DNA from: Pseudomonadota bacterium
GTDB taxonomy: Bacteria; Pseudomonadota; Gammaproteobacteria; Burkholderiales; Casimicrobiaceae
Direction of reading: 5' to 3'
Length of the DNA: 34,489 nucleotides
Assembly (NCBI GenBank): GCA_009786085.1
Contig: WQTW01000008.1
Coordinates: 1-34,489, forward strand
The notes under the pieces are model-generated. The model ran no database searches. It saw only the letters and a list, made by a program, of their open reading frames with translations, and was not told the DNA's origin. Position numbers and translations under genes: made by a program. Each line of letters opens with the position of its first letter. Position 1 is the stretch's first letter. Of the stretch, positions 15,868 through 24,101 are shown piece after piece.

Positions 15868-15873
15868 ATTATA
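15868..15873 (-). promoter_or_regulatory. Minus-10 element of the roadblock/GTPase operon promoter
   Basis: A perfect TATAAT on the minus strand, 48 bases before the roadblock start codon, with G/C-rich sequence following. The minus-35 candidate at 17 bases spacing (GTTTCT) is poor, so an activator may be needed. No gene is seen in 15820-16121; that stretch holds this promoter, about 130 bases without recognisable features, the serC terminator and an R1 array. Confidence 0.5.
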
Positions 15874-16032
15874 CAGAATTGTGAACAGCAAGAAACGTTT
15901 TAGGCGCGAAAACAGTGAAATGTGAATGCTCAGGCGACAATCGGCGATAATTGGCGGCTCAATGGTTTTCAGGTTTAAGCCCCATCTCCATTTCTCCGCA
16001 AGCGCTTTTCTGTGCGCCATGCGTTCTTTGCG

Positions 16033-16066
16033 ACAAAAAAACAGGGCGGGTTTGAAACCCGCCCTG
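16033..16066 (-). terminator. Rho-independent terminator of serC (R6 palindrome)
   Basis: The perfect palindrome at 16042-16066 (arms CAGGGCGGGTT and AACCCGCCCTG, 3-base loop) is followed on the minus strand by seven T residues (16035-16041). It lies 56 bases after the serC stop, beyond an R1 array. The R6 core recurs at 34118-34138. Confidence 0.8.
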
Positions 16067-16124
16067 ATCTGATACCTGACCTCCTGGCCTCTGATCCCTG
16101 ATACCTGACCTCTGATCCCTGTCA
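16064..16124. repeat. R1 heptad array adjoining the serC stop codon
   Basis: Read on the minus strand, degenerate 7-base units (GGGATCA, GAGGTCA, GTATCAG and similar) begin directly with the serC stop TGACAG and run for about 60 bases up to the R6 terminator stem. Confidence 0.85.
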
Positions 16125-17204
16125 CCCGTACCGCTTCTCAAAATCCCGCATGAACGCGACCAGCGCGTCAACGCCCGCCATCGGCATCGCGTTGTAGATC
16201 GAGGCGCGGATACCGCCGGCGACTTTGTGTCCCTTGAGGTTGAGCAAGCCCTGGCTCTTGGCTTCCGCCGCAAAGGTGTCGTCGAGTTTTTCGTTCGGCA
16301 GATAGAACGGCACGTTCATCCGCGAACGGTCGGCGACACGGATTTTGTTTTTATAAAAACCGGTGCGGTCGATTTCGGCGTACAGTTTCTGCGCTTTGGC
16401 GATGTTGCGTTTTTCGACCTCGGCAATTCCGCCCAGCGCCAGCAGGCGTTCAAACACCAGACCGGCAATGTAGATCGGGAATGTCGGCGGCGTGTTGAAC
16501 GCCCATTCGTGTTCCACTTGTACCGTGTAGTTGAAAACCGTCGGGCATTCGCGTCGGGCTTTGCCGAGCAGGTCTTCTCGGACGATGACCAGCGTCACGC
16601 CCGACGGGCCGAAATTCTTTTGTGCGCCGGCATAGACCAGGCCGAAACGGTTGATGTCGAAAGGACGCGACAGGATGTTCGACGACATGTCCGCCACCAG
16701 CGGCACTTTGCCGGTGTCCGGCGTGAAAGAAAACTCGACACCGCTGATCGTTTCGTTGGCGCAATAATGAACGTAAGCCGGGTCTTGGGAAAGCTGCCAC
16801 TCGCTTTGCGCCGGCACATGGGTGAACCCTGAGCTTTCGCCGGACGCGGCGATGTGTACGTTGCAGTATTTTCTGGCCTCTTCGAGCGATTTCGTTGACC
16901 AGTGCCCGGTGCTGACGTAATCGGCGGTGGCGCGATCGCCGAGCAGGTTGAGCGGGATGAAAGCGTTTTGCCCCATCGCCCCACCCTGTAAAAAGAGGAT
17001 TTTGTAATGCTCCGGGATCCCGATAAGCTGACGCAGATCGCGCTCGGCTTTGGCCGCGATTCCGAGAAATTCCTCGCCGCGATGGCTCATTTCCATCACG
17101 GAAAGACCCTTGCCTTGCCAATCCAGCAGATCGGCTTGTACTCGACTCAATACTTCTTCCGGCAATGTTGCCGGACCAGGACAGAAATTCCACGCTCGCG
17201 CCAT
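16122..17204 (-). CDS. serC: Phosphoserine aminotransferase SerC
   Basis: A 360-residue PLP enzyme that converts 3-phosphohydroxypyruvate and glutamate to phosphoserine and 2-oxoglutarate, in serine and pyridoxine synthesis. Visible marks are WNFCPGPATLPEEVL at the N-terminus, MSHRGEEF, FLQGGAMGQNAFIPLNLL, ADMSSNILSRPFD and the PLP lysine 196 in YAGAQKNFGPSG. Length is the usual 360. I start at 17204 because GAGAG lies 6 bases upstream; the ATG at 17222 has none. It follows gyrA on the same strand, but a strong terminator lies between, so it has its own promoter. pheA, which I would expect next in many betaproteobacteria, is not present. Confidence 0.95.
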   Translation of the reverse strand: MARAWNFCPGPATLPEEVLSRVQADLLDWQGKGLSVMEMSHRGEEFLGIAAKAERDLRQLIGIPEHYKILFLQGGAMGQNAFIPLNLLGDRATADYVSTGHWSTKSLEEARKYCNVHIAASGESSGFTHVPAQSEWQLSQDPAYVHYCANETISGVEFSFTPDTGKVPLVADMSSNILSRPFDINRFGLVYAGAQKNFGPSGVTLVIVREDLLGKARRECPTVFNYTVQVEHEWAFNTPPTFPIYIAGLVFERLLALGGIAEVEKRNIAKAQKLYAEIDRTGFYKNKIRVADRSRMNVPFYLPNEKLDDTFAAEAKSQGLLNLKGHKVAGGIRASIYNAMPMAGVDALVAFMRDFEKRYG

Positions 17205-17269
17205 GATGCTCTCGCCATTCAAGGGTTGTAAAACCGGCTAATTTACCATAGCGCCAACGCTTTTCTACA

Positions 17270-17311
17270 AAGATAAAAATAAAACGCCCCGGCGTTTGCG
17301 TTCCGGGGCGT
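17270..17311 (-). terminator. Rho-independent terminator downstream of gyrA
   Basis: ACGCCCCGG (17284-17292) and CCGGGGCGT (17303-17311) form a 9-bp GC-rich stem with a 10-base loop. On the minus strand it is followed by TTTTATTTTTATC. It lies 80 bases after the gyrA stop and before serC. Confidence 0.9.
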
Positions 17312-17391
17312 CAAATTCGCTTTTTCAGCACATTCCCATTGCTTTTTCCACCGCTTTTTCCATTACTGCCGATAGGGTCATTCTGATGGGG

Positions 17392-19953
17392 TCATTCCTC
17401 CAGCAAATCGTCGTCGTCCTGTTCTTCCACAGATTCCAGACCGGCGAGTTTTTCGCCTTCACCCAGATTGATCAGGGTCACGCCCTGGGTCGAACGCCCC
17501 ATTTCGCGGATCGACGCCACTTTGGTGCGAATCAGCACGCCGCCGGTCGAGATCAGCATCACTTCGTCCTCCTCGCGCACCAGCGCGGCGGCCACCACCT
17601 GACCGTTGCGCTCGGATTGCTGGATGGCGATCATCCCTTTGGTGCCGCGTCCGTGCCGCGTGTGCTCGATGATCGGCGTGCGCTTGCCGTAACCGTTCTC
17701 GGTCGCGGTCAGCACGGCCTGCGTTTCGTCTTCCGCCACCAGGAGCGCGATGATGTTCTGCCCTTTGTCGAGCTGCATGCCGCGCACGCCCTGCGCCGTC
17801 CGTCCCATCGGGCGAACATCGTTTTCGTCGAAACGCACCGCCTTGCCGCCGGAACTGAACAGCATCACATCGTGCTCGCCGTCGGTCAGCGCCGCGCCGA
17901 TCAGATAATCACCATCGGCCAGATCGACCGCGATGATGCCGGAAGGACGTGGCCGCGAGAAATCGGACAGCCGCGTCTTTTTGACCGTGCCCTTGGCCGT
18001 CGCCATGAACACATAGCGATCCTCGGAAAATTCCGGCACCGGCAAAACCGCCGTGATTTTTTCACGATCTGCCAGTGGCACCAGATTGACAATCGGCTTG
18101 CCGCGCGACGAACGCCCGCCCTGCGGCACGTTATACACCTTCAGCCAATACACCCGTCCGCGATTCGAGAAACACAGAATGTAATGGTGCGTGTTGGCGA
18201 TGAACATCCGCTCGATGAAATCGTTTTCTTTGGTCGTCGCCGCCTGCTTGCCGCGCCCGCCGCGCTTTTGCGAACGGTATTCGGCGACAGGTTGCGACTT
18301 CATATAGCCGCTGTGCGACAGCGTGACCACCATGTCTTCCGGCGTAATCAAATCCTCAATCGAAATATCTTCGCCCTGCGCGACGATTTCCGAGCGGCGT
18401 TTGTCGCCGAACTGATCGCGGATCGCCGTCAATTCGGTTTCGACGATCTGCGTCACCCGCGCCGGCGTCGCCAGCACGTTGAGCAAATCGACAATCGTCG
18501 CCATCACCTCCCGATACTCGCCGGTGATCTTGTCCTGCTCCAATCCGGTCAAGCGTTGCAAGCGCAATTCGAGAATCGCCTGCGCTTGTTCTTCGGAGAG
18601 TTGATAACCACCACGTTCCTGCCAGCCGAATTCCGGCGCCAGATTTTCGGGGCGCGCCGCATCGGCCTGCGCCCGTTTCAACATTTCCTCAACGACCGGC
18701 GAACGCCAGGTTTTCGCCATCAACGCCGCTTTGGCTTCCGGCGGTGTCGGCGACGCCTTGATCAACGCGATGATTTCATCGACGTTGGACAACGCAACCG
18801 CCAACCCTTCCAAAATGTGGCCGCGTTCGCGCGCTTTGCGCAGTTCAAAACGGGTGCGCCGAACGATGACTTCGCGGCGATGCGACAGGAAGTGTTCGAG
18901 GAATTGCTTGAGATTCAACAAGCGCGGCTGATCGTTGACCAGCGCCACCATGTTCATCCCGAAGCTGTCCTGCAACTGCGTCAGCTTGTACAGATTGTTG
19001 AGAACGATCTCGGCGACTTCGCCGCGTTTCAATTCGATGACCACGCGCATGCCGGACTTGTCCGACTCGTCGCGCAATTCCGAAATACCTTCCAGCTTCT
19101 TTTCACGAACCAGCTCGCCAATCCGCGTCAACAAGTTGGTTTTGTTGACCTGATACGGAATTTCATCGACGATGATCGCCTGCCGGTTTCCTTTTTCCAA
19201 GTCTTCGATGTGCGTCCGTGCGCGGATCACCACCCGACCGCGACCGGTGCGGTAGCCTTCCTTGACGCCCTCCAGCCCATAAATAAAACCTGCGGTCGGA
19301 AAATCCGGCGCCGGAATAAGGGTCATCAGTTCGTCGATCGACGTCTCCGGATTTTTGAGCACCGCCAGACAACCGTTGATCACCTCTTTCAGGTTGTGCG
19401 GCGGAATGTTCGTCGCCATCCCGACCGCGATCCCGGAAGAACCGTTGACCAACAGATTGGGCATGCGCGCCGGCAACACCGACGGTTCCTGCTCCTTGCC
19501 GTCGTAATTGGGGACAAAATCGACGGTCTCTTTCTCGATATCCGCCGTCAACTCGTTCGTGATTTTCTGCAAGCGGCACTCGGTATAACGCATTGCCGCC
19601 GCGCTGTCGCCGTCAATCGAGCCGAAATTCCCCTGCCCGTCGATCAGCGGGTAACGCAGACTGAAATCCTGCGCCATCCGCACCAGCGTATCGTAAATCG
19701 CCGAATCGCCGTGCGGGTGAAACTTACCCATCACCTCACCGACGACGCGAGCGCATTTCACATAAGGACGGTTCCAGACATTGTTGGTCTCGTGCATCCC
19801 GAACAGAACCCGCCGATGCACCGGCTTCAAACCGTCGCGGACATCCGGCAACGCCCGACCGACGATCACGCTCATCGCGTAATCGAGGTACGAATGCCGC
19901 ATCTCGGCCTCAAGACTGACCGGTAACGTTTCCTTGGCAAACAACTCCATCAT
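17392..19953 (-). CDS. gyrA: DNA gyrase subunit A
   Basis: An 853-residue subunit of the ATP-driven type IIA topoisomerase that introduces negative supercoils. The N-terminus [20 protein letters not shown] is typical. The quinolone region reads [18 protein letters not shown], with Ser84 and Asp88 at the positions of E. coli Ser83 and Asp87, so no classic resistance change. The catalytic tyrosine is Tyr123 in [10 protein letters not shown]. The GyrA box (QKRGGRGK, near residue 557) separates it from ParC, and the six-bladed C-terminal domain is complete, ending in an acidic tail [12 protein letters not shown] chose the ATG at 19953, with AAAGG 8 bases upstream, over an in-frame TTG. It is divergent from the ompA-like gene. 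Confidence 0.97.
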   Translation of the reverse strand: MMELFAKETLPVSLEAEMRHSYLDYAMSVIVGRALPDVRDGLKPVHRRVLFGMHETNNVWNRPYVKCARVVGEVMGKFHPHGDSAIYDTLVRMAQDFSLRYPLIDGQGNFGSIDGDSAAAMRYTECRLQKITNELTADIEKETVDFVPNYDGKEQEPSVLPARMPNLLVNGSSGIAVGMATNIPPHNLKEVINGCLAVLKNPETSIDELMTLIPAPDFPTAGFIYGLEGVKEGYRTGRGRVVIRARTHIEDLEKGNRQAIIVDEIPYQVNKTNLLTRIGELVREKKLEGISELRDESDKSGMRVVIELKRGEVAEIVLNNLYKLTQLQDSFGMNMVALVNDQPRLLNLKQFLEHFLSHRREVIVRRTRFELRKARERGHILEGLAVALSNVDEIIALIKASPTPPEAKAALMAKTWRSPVVEEMLKRAQADAARPENLAPEFGWQERGGYQLSEEQAQAILELRLQRLTGLEQDKITGEYREVMATIVDLLNVLATPARVTQIVETELTAIRDQFGDKRRSEIVAQGEDISIEDLITPEDMVVTLSHSGYMKSQPVAEYRSQKRGGRGKQAATTKENDFIERMFIANTHHYILCFSNRGRVYWLKVYNVPQGGRSSRGKPIVNLVPLADREKITAVLPVPEFSEDRYVFMATAKGTVKKTRLSDFSRPRPSGIIAVDLADGDYLIGAALTDGEHDVMLFSSGGKAVRFDENDVRPMGRTAQGVRGMQLDKGQNIIALLVAEDETQAVLTATENGYGKRTPIIEHTRHGRGTKGMIAIQQSERNGQVVAAALVREEDEVMLISTGGVLIRTKVASIREMGRSTQGVTLINLGEGEKLAGLESVEEQDDDDLLEE

Positions 19954-20277
19954 CAAAACAGCCTTTCAGGAGCGGGAAAAACCGCTCACGCGCCCATCCG
20001 GCGCCTAAATGTCAAAAACCACCCGCCAGCACCGCCGCGAAATGGCTTCAAATCGTTGTATTTTACACCATAGACAGTAGTGTTGCGTGGATGTCACGCC
20101 CACATCTTGTTCATGCCAACCGGCAAACGCCGCTTGTTGCCTCAGCGGAAGGTTATGGTATAGTTGACGAGGTAGCTTCCAGGACTACGCTTGCCCCGGG
20201 ATTTCCGGTTTCGGGCTTGCGACGATGGAAGTTGTGAGATTTTTTTCATCAACGCTTTACGGAAGAAGGATAATTCA
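19954..20277. other. Divergent gyrA/ompA intergenic region
   Basis: 324 bases without a gene. It holds the promoter of the ompA-like gene near 20137-20164 and an AT-richer stretch around 20055-20085 (GTGTAAAAT on the minus strand) that could serve gyrA, although no good minus-35 is visible for it. No repeats of the families seen elsewhere are found here. Confidence 0.6.
20137..20164 (+). promoter_or_regulatory. Predicted promoter of the ompA-like gene
   Basis: TTGCCT (20137-20142), 16 bases, TATAGT (20159-20164). It would give a leader of roughly 105 nt, as is common for abundant outer membrane protein mRNAs. Consensus match only. Confidence 0.5.
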
Positions 20278-20994
20278 ATGAAACCTCGTGCATACCTTAT
20301 GGCTTTGGTATTTGCCGGCGCCGCACTGGCATCCGCTGCGTCGATGGCGCAAGCCGACCCGAAAAACAGCGGCTATGCGATGTTTGGTCATGGTAGCCCT
20401 GAGGCCAATGTCTGGCGCAGCGCCCACTATGGCGGCACCCCCGGCATCAACGATACCCTGTGCTGGCGCACCGGCTACTGGACGCCTTCCATGGCCGTCG
20501 CCGGCTGTGATCCCGATCTGGTGAAAGCTCCTGAAGCTGCTCCGGGCGCCGCTCCGGCTCCGGGCGCCGCCCCGGCCTCTGCACCGGCTCCAACCGCCGC
20601 TCCGTCAGCCGTGCGCAAAATTTCGTTGTCCTCGAGGGCGCTGTTCGATTTCGACAAAGCCGACCTGAAACCGGAAGGCAGAGCCGCGCTTGACCGCGAA
20701 ATCGTCGCCAAACTGTCGGAACTCTCGAAGATCGAACTGGTGCTGATCACCGGCCACACCGACCGGATCGGTTCCGACCGCTACAACCAGGTACTCTCCG
20801 CGCGCCGCGCTGAGACCGTTCGCGCTTACCTCGTCTCCAGAGGCGTGCCGACCGACCGCATCGAAAGCCTCGGCATGGGCAAGACGCAGCCGACCACCGG
20901 CAACGAATGCAGGCAGAAAAACCGCAGAGAGCTGATCGCCTGTCTGGCGCCGGATCGCCGCGTTGAAGTGGAAGTCAAAGGCGAAGCCCGCTGA
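20278..20994 (+). CDS. ompA: OmpA-family outer membrane/peptidoglycan-associated protein
   Basis: A 238-residue protein. Signal peptide 1-26 (cleavage after AQA), a short cysteine-containing N-terminal part (Cys residues in DTLCWRTGYW and AVAGCDPD), a Pro/Ala hinge of imperfect repeats (about 82-115) and an OmpA C-terminal peptidoglycan-binding domain: ALFDFDKADLKPEG, LVLITGHTDRIGSDRYN and RRVEVEV. It links outer membrane and cell wall. There is no eight-stranded barrel, so this is the short betaproteobacterial form rather than E. coli OmpA. An AGAAGGA ribosome site decides the start at 20278; an upstream in-frame start lacks a signal peptide at its N-terminus. A strong terminator follows. 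Confidence 0.9.
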   Translation: MKPRAYLMALVFAGAALASAASMAQADPKNSGYAMFGHGSPEANVWRSAHYGGTPGINDTLCWRTGYWTPSMAVAGCDPDLVKAPEAAPGAAPAPGAAPASAPAPTAAPSAVRKISLSSRALFDFDKADLKPEGRAALDREIVAKLSELSKIELVLITGHTDRIGSDRYNQVLSARRAETVRAYLVSRGVPTDRIESLGMGKTQPTTGNECRQKNRRELIACLAPDRRVEVEVKGEAR

Positions 20995-21030
20995 ATGACC
21001 GAAAAACTTGCTGACTTGGCTTAACCGTCA

Positions 21031-21059
21031 AAAGCCCCGCCTTGATGCGGGGCTTTTTT
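21031..21059 (+). terminator. Rho-independent terminator of the ompA-like gene
   Basis: AAAGCCCCGC, loop CTTGAT, GCGGGGCTTTTTT. A perfect stem with a T-run, 36 bases after the stop codon. Confidence 0.93.
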
Positions 21060-21087
21060 CTTCCCTTCCCCCGATTTCAAGGCTTTC

Positions 21088-21777
21088 ATGACCCTTGCCC
21101 TGCTCTTCGATCTGGACGGCACGCTGATCGACACCGCCGACGATCTGGCCGCGTCGTTAAACCATGTGCGCCAGCATCTCTATGATCTGCCGCCGTTGTC
21201 GTCCATCCAGCTTCGCGCTTACGCCTCTCGCGGCGCTGCCGGATTGCTCTACGCCGGTTTGAACCTGAAACCGGAAGATGCCGCGTTTGAAAAAGCGCGC
21301 GAGGCCTTTCTGACCCATTACGCGCTGCATCTCACCGATCACGTCCGCTTCTTTCCCGGAATTGAAACACTGCTCGAACGTCTCGAAAACCGCGGTCTGC
21401 CCTGGGGCATTGTGACCAATAAATACCAGCGTTTCAGCGCGCCCGTTCTCGCCTATCTCGGTCTGGATCGCCGCGCTGCCTGCGTCGTTTCGGGGGATAC
21501 CACCGCCCACTCCAAGCCGCATCCGTTGCCGCTGCTCCATGCCGCGCAAACCGTTGGCGTTGCGCCGCAGCAATGCTGGTACATCGGCGATGACCATCGT
21601 GACATCGACGCCGCCCGCGCCGCCGGTTTTCAGTACGCGGTCGCCGTACGTTGGGGCTACCTCGGCGACAAACCCATCGAAACTTGGGGGGCGGATACCA
21701 TCATCGACACGCCGGAACAGTTGTGGGATTTGATTGCAGCGAAGAATCAGGAATCAGGCATCAGAAAAATCATTTAA
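21088..21777 (+). CDS. gph: Phosphoglycolate phosphatase, HAD family
   Basis: A 229-residue HAD-superfamily phosphatase that hydrolyses 2-phosphoglycolate, as formed in DNA repair or by RuBisCO oxygenation. Motif I DLDGTLIDT (8-16, nucleophile Asp8, acid Asp10), motif II as GIVTNK, motif III Lys in SKPHP, motif IV GDDHRDID. A type I cap lies between motifs I and II. It follows the ompA-like gene as in many betaproteobacteria, but the terminator between them points to separate transcription, and ubiG, which often lies here, is absent. The last residues NQESGIRKII are encoded by three R1 heptads, so the natural C-terminus was extended. Other HAD substrates cannot be excluded. Confidence 0.88.
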   Translation: MTLALLFDLDGTLIDTADDLAASLNHVRQHLYDLPPLSSIQLRAYASRGAAGLLYAGLNLKPEDAAFEKAREAFLTHYALHLTDHVRFFPGIETLLERLENRGLPWGIVTNKYQRFSAPVLAYLGLDRRAACVVSGDTTAHSKPHPLPLLHAAQTVGVAPQQCWYIGDDHRDIDAARAAGFQYAVAVRWGYLGDKPIETWGADTIIDTPEQLWDLIAAKNQESGIRKII

Positions 21778-21834
21778 CCTAAAAACGCTCTAAACCGTCG
21801 CGGTTCGCTGCGCTCACCACGACCTACGAACGAA

Positions 21835-22554
21835 CTACTGCGCTTTCGCCTGCCGCAGATAATCAATAATCACCGAATGGCCGCCGCGCTTCGCCCAGTC
21901 CATCGCCGAAGCGCCGGTTTCATTGCGCAGGTTGACGTCGGCGCCGCGATCGATCAGCAGTTTGACTGTCGAAGGGTGTCCCTGCCGCACCGCCATCATC
22001 AACGCCGTCGTGCCGTTCGGCGCGCGCGCGTCGATATCGGCCAGATAATCGAGAAGTTGATCGACGATCTCGTCATGTCCGCCGGTCGCCGCGTAAATCA
22101 GCGGCGTCCATCCTTTGCGGTTGATCTCTGCGCCGTTCTTGATCAGAAGATCGACCATGCGGCGCTGCCCGTTCAGCGCCGCCACCATCAGTGCGGTATC
22201 GCCGTACACGCTGGTCTTGTTAATCTTGGCGCCCGCCCGCAGCAGGGCTTCGCCCACATTGACATTGCCCTGGCGCGCCGCCAGTAACAATACCGGCTCG
22301 CCGTTCGGGTCGGACAATTCCGGATCAACGCCTTTTTTAATCATTGCCGTCACATCGGCAGCGCGGTTTTCTTTGACCGCCGCCAAAAACTGCGTGTAGG
22401 TTTCGTTCTTTTGATCGATGCGTTGTTGTTCTTCCTTTTGCGCGGCGGCGCGGCGTTCCAACACATCCTTCGTCGTCGATTGCGCAACAACGCAACTGCT
22501 CATCAAAACACCGAGCACCCATACCGCTATCTTCACACTTTTACTTCTGTGCAT
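21835..22554 (-). CDS. Exported ankyrin-repeat protein
   Basis: A 239-residue protein. Signal peptide with IAVWVLGVLMSSCVVAQS, then a charged helix (VLERRAAAQKEEQQRIDQKNE) and about five ankyrin repeats (for example GDTALMVAALNGQRRMVDLLIKNGAEINRKGWTPL broken as usual by 33-residue periodicity). Ankyrin repeats mediate protein binding; the periplasmic partner is unknown. The start at 22554 has AGGAGAT 6 bases upstream; an in-frame start 33 bases earlier has no such site. It lies 20 bases after tatD and ends the mltG-tmk-holB-pilZ-tatD run. The 57 bases after its stop contain a fragment (CGGTTCGCTGCGCTCACC) related to R10. Confidence 0.85.
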   Translation of the reverse strand: MHRSKSVKIAVWVLGVLMSSCVVAQSTTKDVLERRAAAQKEEQQRIDQKNETYTQFLAAVKENRAADVTAMIKKGVDPELSDPNGEPVLLLAARQGNVNVGEALLRAGAKINKTSVYGDTALMVAALNGQRRMVDLLIKNGAEINRKGWTPLIYAATGGHDEIVDQLLDYLADIDARAPNGTTALMMAVRQGHPSTVKLLIDRGADVNLRNETGASAMDWAKRGGHSVIIDYLRQAKAQ

Positions 22555-22574
22555 TTCGTTATCTCCTGTCGGCG

Positions 22575-23360
22575 CTATTCGGCACAACCGCGAAACAACC
22601 GGAAAAAATTGGCGGAAGTCGCCCGCCCCACTTCGTCAAGCGGCATGTCGCGCAAGCGAGCAATCTCCTCGGCAACATGCACCACCCAGGCCGGGTGATT
22701 GGGATAATGTCCGCGATGCGGCATCGGCGCCAGATACGGGCTGTCGGTCTCAATCAGCAAACGGTCGAGCGGCACACGCCGCGCCGCTTCTTTGATGACT
22801 TTCGCGCCCTTGAACGTGACCACACCCGAAAACGAAATATAAAAACCCAACGCCAGCGCCGCTTCGGCAGCCGCCCAATCCCCGGTGAAACAGTGCATCA
22901 CGCCGCCGACGCGATCCGCGCCTTCTTCGCGCAAAATGCGCAGCGTATCTTCGGTCGCATCGCGCATGTGAACGATGAGCGGTTTTCCGACGGCGTGAGC
23001 CGCCGCGATGTGCGCGCGAAAACGTGCCCGTTGCCATTCCGCTTCGCGCGACACATGGTAATAGTCGAGGCCGGTTTCGCCGATCGCCAGCACTTTCGGC
23101 AAAGCTGCGTAACGCAGCAACCCGCGCAGCAATTCCTCAACGTCGGTCGCAGCGCTTTCATCGACGCCCGGATGCAATCCGACAGAGCAATACACATTCG
23201 AATACGGCTCGACCAACGCCAGCATCGCCGGAAACGTCGTCAGTTCCACGCCAGCGCACAGCGCATGGGTGACGTTGGCCGCGTGCATCGCCGCCTGCAC
23301 TTCGTCCAGGCGCGAGGCGAGTTCAGGAAAATCAAGGTGACAATGTGAGTCAACAAACAT
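22575..23360 (-). CDS. TatD family metal-dependent hydrolase/DNase (YcfH-like)
   Basis: A 261-residue TIM-barrel hydrolase. Metal ligands are visible in VDSHCHLDF (His6, His8), the IGETGLDYY glutamate, the IVHMRDA and MHCFTG histidines, and ETDSPYLAPMPHRG with the catalytic Asp. TatD proteins are 3'-5' exonucleases or D-aminoacyl-tRNA-type hydrolases; the paralogue YcfH is encoded beside holB and tmk as here, so I assign this to that branch. Length matches the family (about 260). A 359-base repeat block separates it from pilZ, which would otherwise be its operon neighbour. Confidence 0.92.
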   Translation of the reverse strand: MFVDSHCHLDFPELASRLDEVQAAMHAANVTHALCAGVELTTFPAMLALVEPYSNVYCSVGLHPGVDESAATDVEELLRGLLRYAALPKVLAIGETGLDYYHVSREAEWQRARFRAHIAAAHAVGKPLIVHMRDATEDTLRILREEGADRVGGVMHCFTGDWAAAEAALALGFYISFSGVVTFKGAKVIKEAARRVPLDRLLIETDSPYLAPMPHRGHYPNHPAWVVHVAEEIARLRDMPLDEVGRATSANFFRLFRGCAE

Positions 23361-23719
23361 AGCGCGAACATTTTAACCGCAAAGAAAAACTTTTTGCCTC
23401 ACGCGAAGGCGCGAAGCCGCGAAGAAAAACCTTTAACCACGAAAAGCACGAAAGACACGAAAGCGCGTCAGGAATCAAGAATCAAAGAAGCTCATCCCTA
23501 CTCCAACCCAACCCTCCCGACCCTCTCTCCCGACCTCTCTCCCACAAGGGAGAGAGGAGGAAAACGCCGCCCCTCTCCCGCTTTCCGCGGGAGAGGGGCA
23601 GGGGGAGAGAGGAGGAAAGGGAGGGCTTACGTTCCTTCGCGTGAAATGGTTTTCTGGCTTCTGATATCTGTCCTCTGATCCCTGACCTCTGATATCTGAT
23701 ATCTGACCTCTGATATCTG
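23361..23719. repeat. Repeat block between tatD and pilZ (R3, R4, R2, R1)
   Basis: No gene. In order: R3 (CACGCGAAGGCGCGAAGCCG, 23399-23424), R4 (CACGAAAAGCACGAAAGACA, 23438-23463), two R2 palindromes (23520-23624, including CCCTCTCCCGC and GCGGGAGAGGGG), a short R3-related stretch, and an R1 heptad array (23654-23722) ending at the pilZ stop codon. Four families stacked in one gap suggest a preferred insertion site. Confidence 0.85.
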
Positions 23720-24076
23720 TCAAAGCGTATGCGTCGGTCGATCGGACGCTATGTGGCGTCCCAGTATTTTCTCAATGATTTGCTGCGCTTTCTGTCCCGC
23801 TTCATTGTCGGCAAATTGCACGCCGATTCCTTTGATGCGACCGGCCTGCAACACTTCCGGCGTCACCCAGATGATCTTGCCCTGAACCGGCAACCGGTCG
23901 GGCACATCTTTTATCGTCAGCAATAAAAACACCTCTTCGCCGAGGGCGTGTTTTTTGTTGGTGGGAACAAAGATCCCGCCGCCTTTGACGAAAGACATGT
24001 AGGCCGCGTACAACGATGAACGCGAAGGAATGTTGACCGGCAATACGACACCCCGTGGGGCGGCTTGTTCCGACAT
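23720..24076 (-). CDS. pilZ: PilZ-like type IV pilus assembly protein
   Basis: A 118-residue PilZ-domain protein. Seen: SRSSLYAAYMSFVKGGGIFVPTNKK, LGEEVFLLLTI, LPVQGKIIWVTP and GIGVQFADN, the beta-barrel pattern of the founding PilZ group. The arginine-rich c-di-GMP motif (RxxxR plus D/NxSxxG) is not present, as in P. aeruginosa PilZ, which works in pilus biogenesis through the assembly ATPase PilB. The position after holB matches other proteobacteria. Start 24076 chosen for the GAGGAAA ribosome site; a longer in-frame frame overlaps holB by about 40 bases. The stop TGA is the first unit of an R1 array. Confidence 0.88.
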   Translation of the reverse strand: MSEQAAPRGVVLPVNIPSRSSLYAAYMSFVKGGGIFVPTNKKHALGEEVFLLLTIKDVPDRLPVQGKIIWVTPEVLQAGRIKGIGVQFADNEAGQKAQQIIEKILGRHIASDRPTHTL

Positions 24077-24101
24077 GGTTTGTTTCCTCAAAAAATCTTC
24101 T

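Noticed and set aside
17296-19926. An 876-codon open frame on the plus strand opposite gyrA
   Set aside because: It mirrors gyrA exactly, its peptide is His/Arg-rich without any family pattern, and long antisense frames are expected opposite GC-rich genes.
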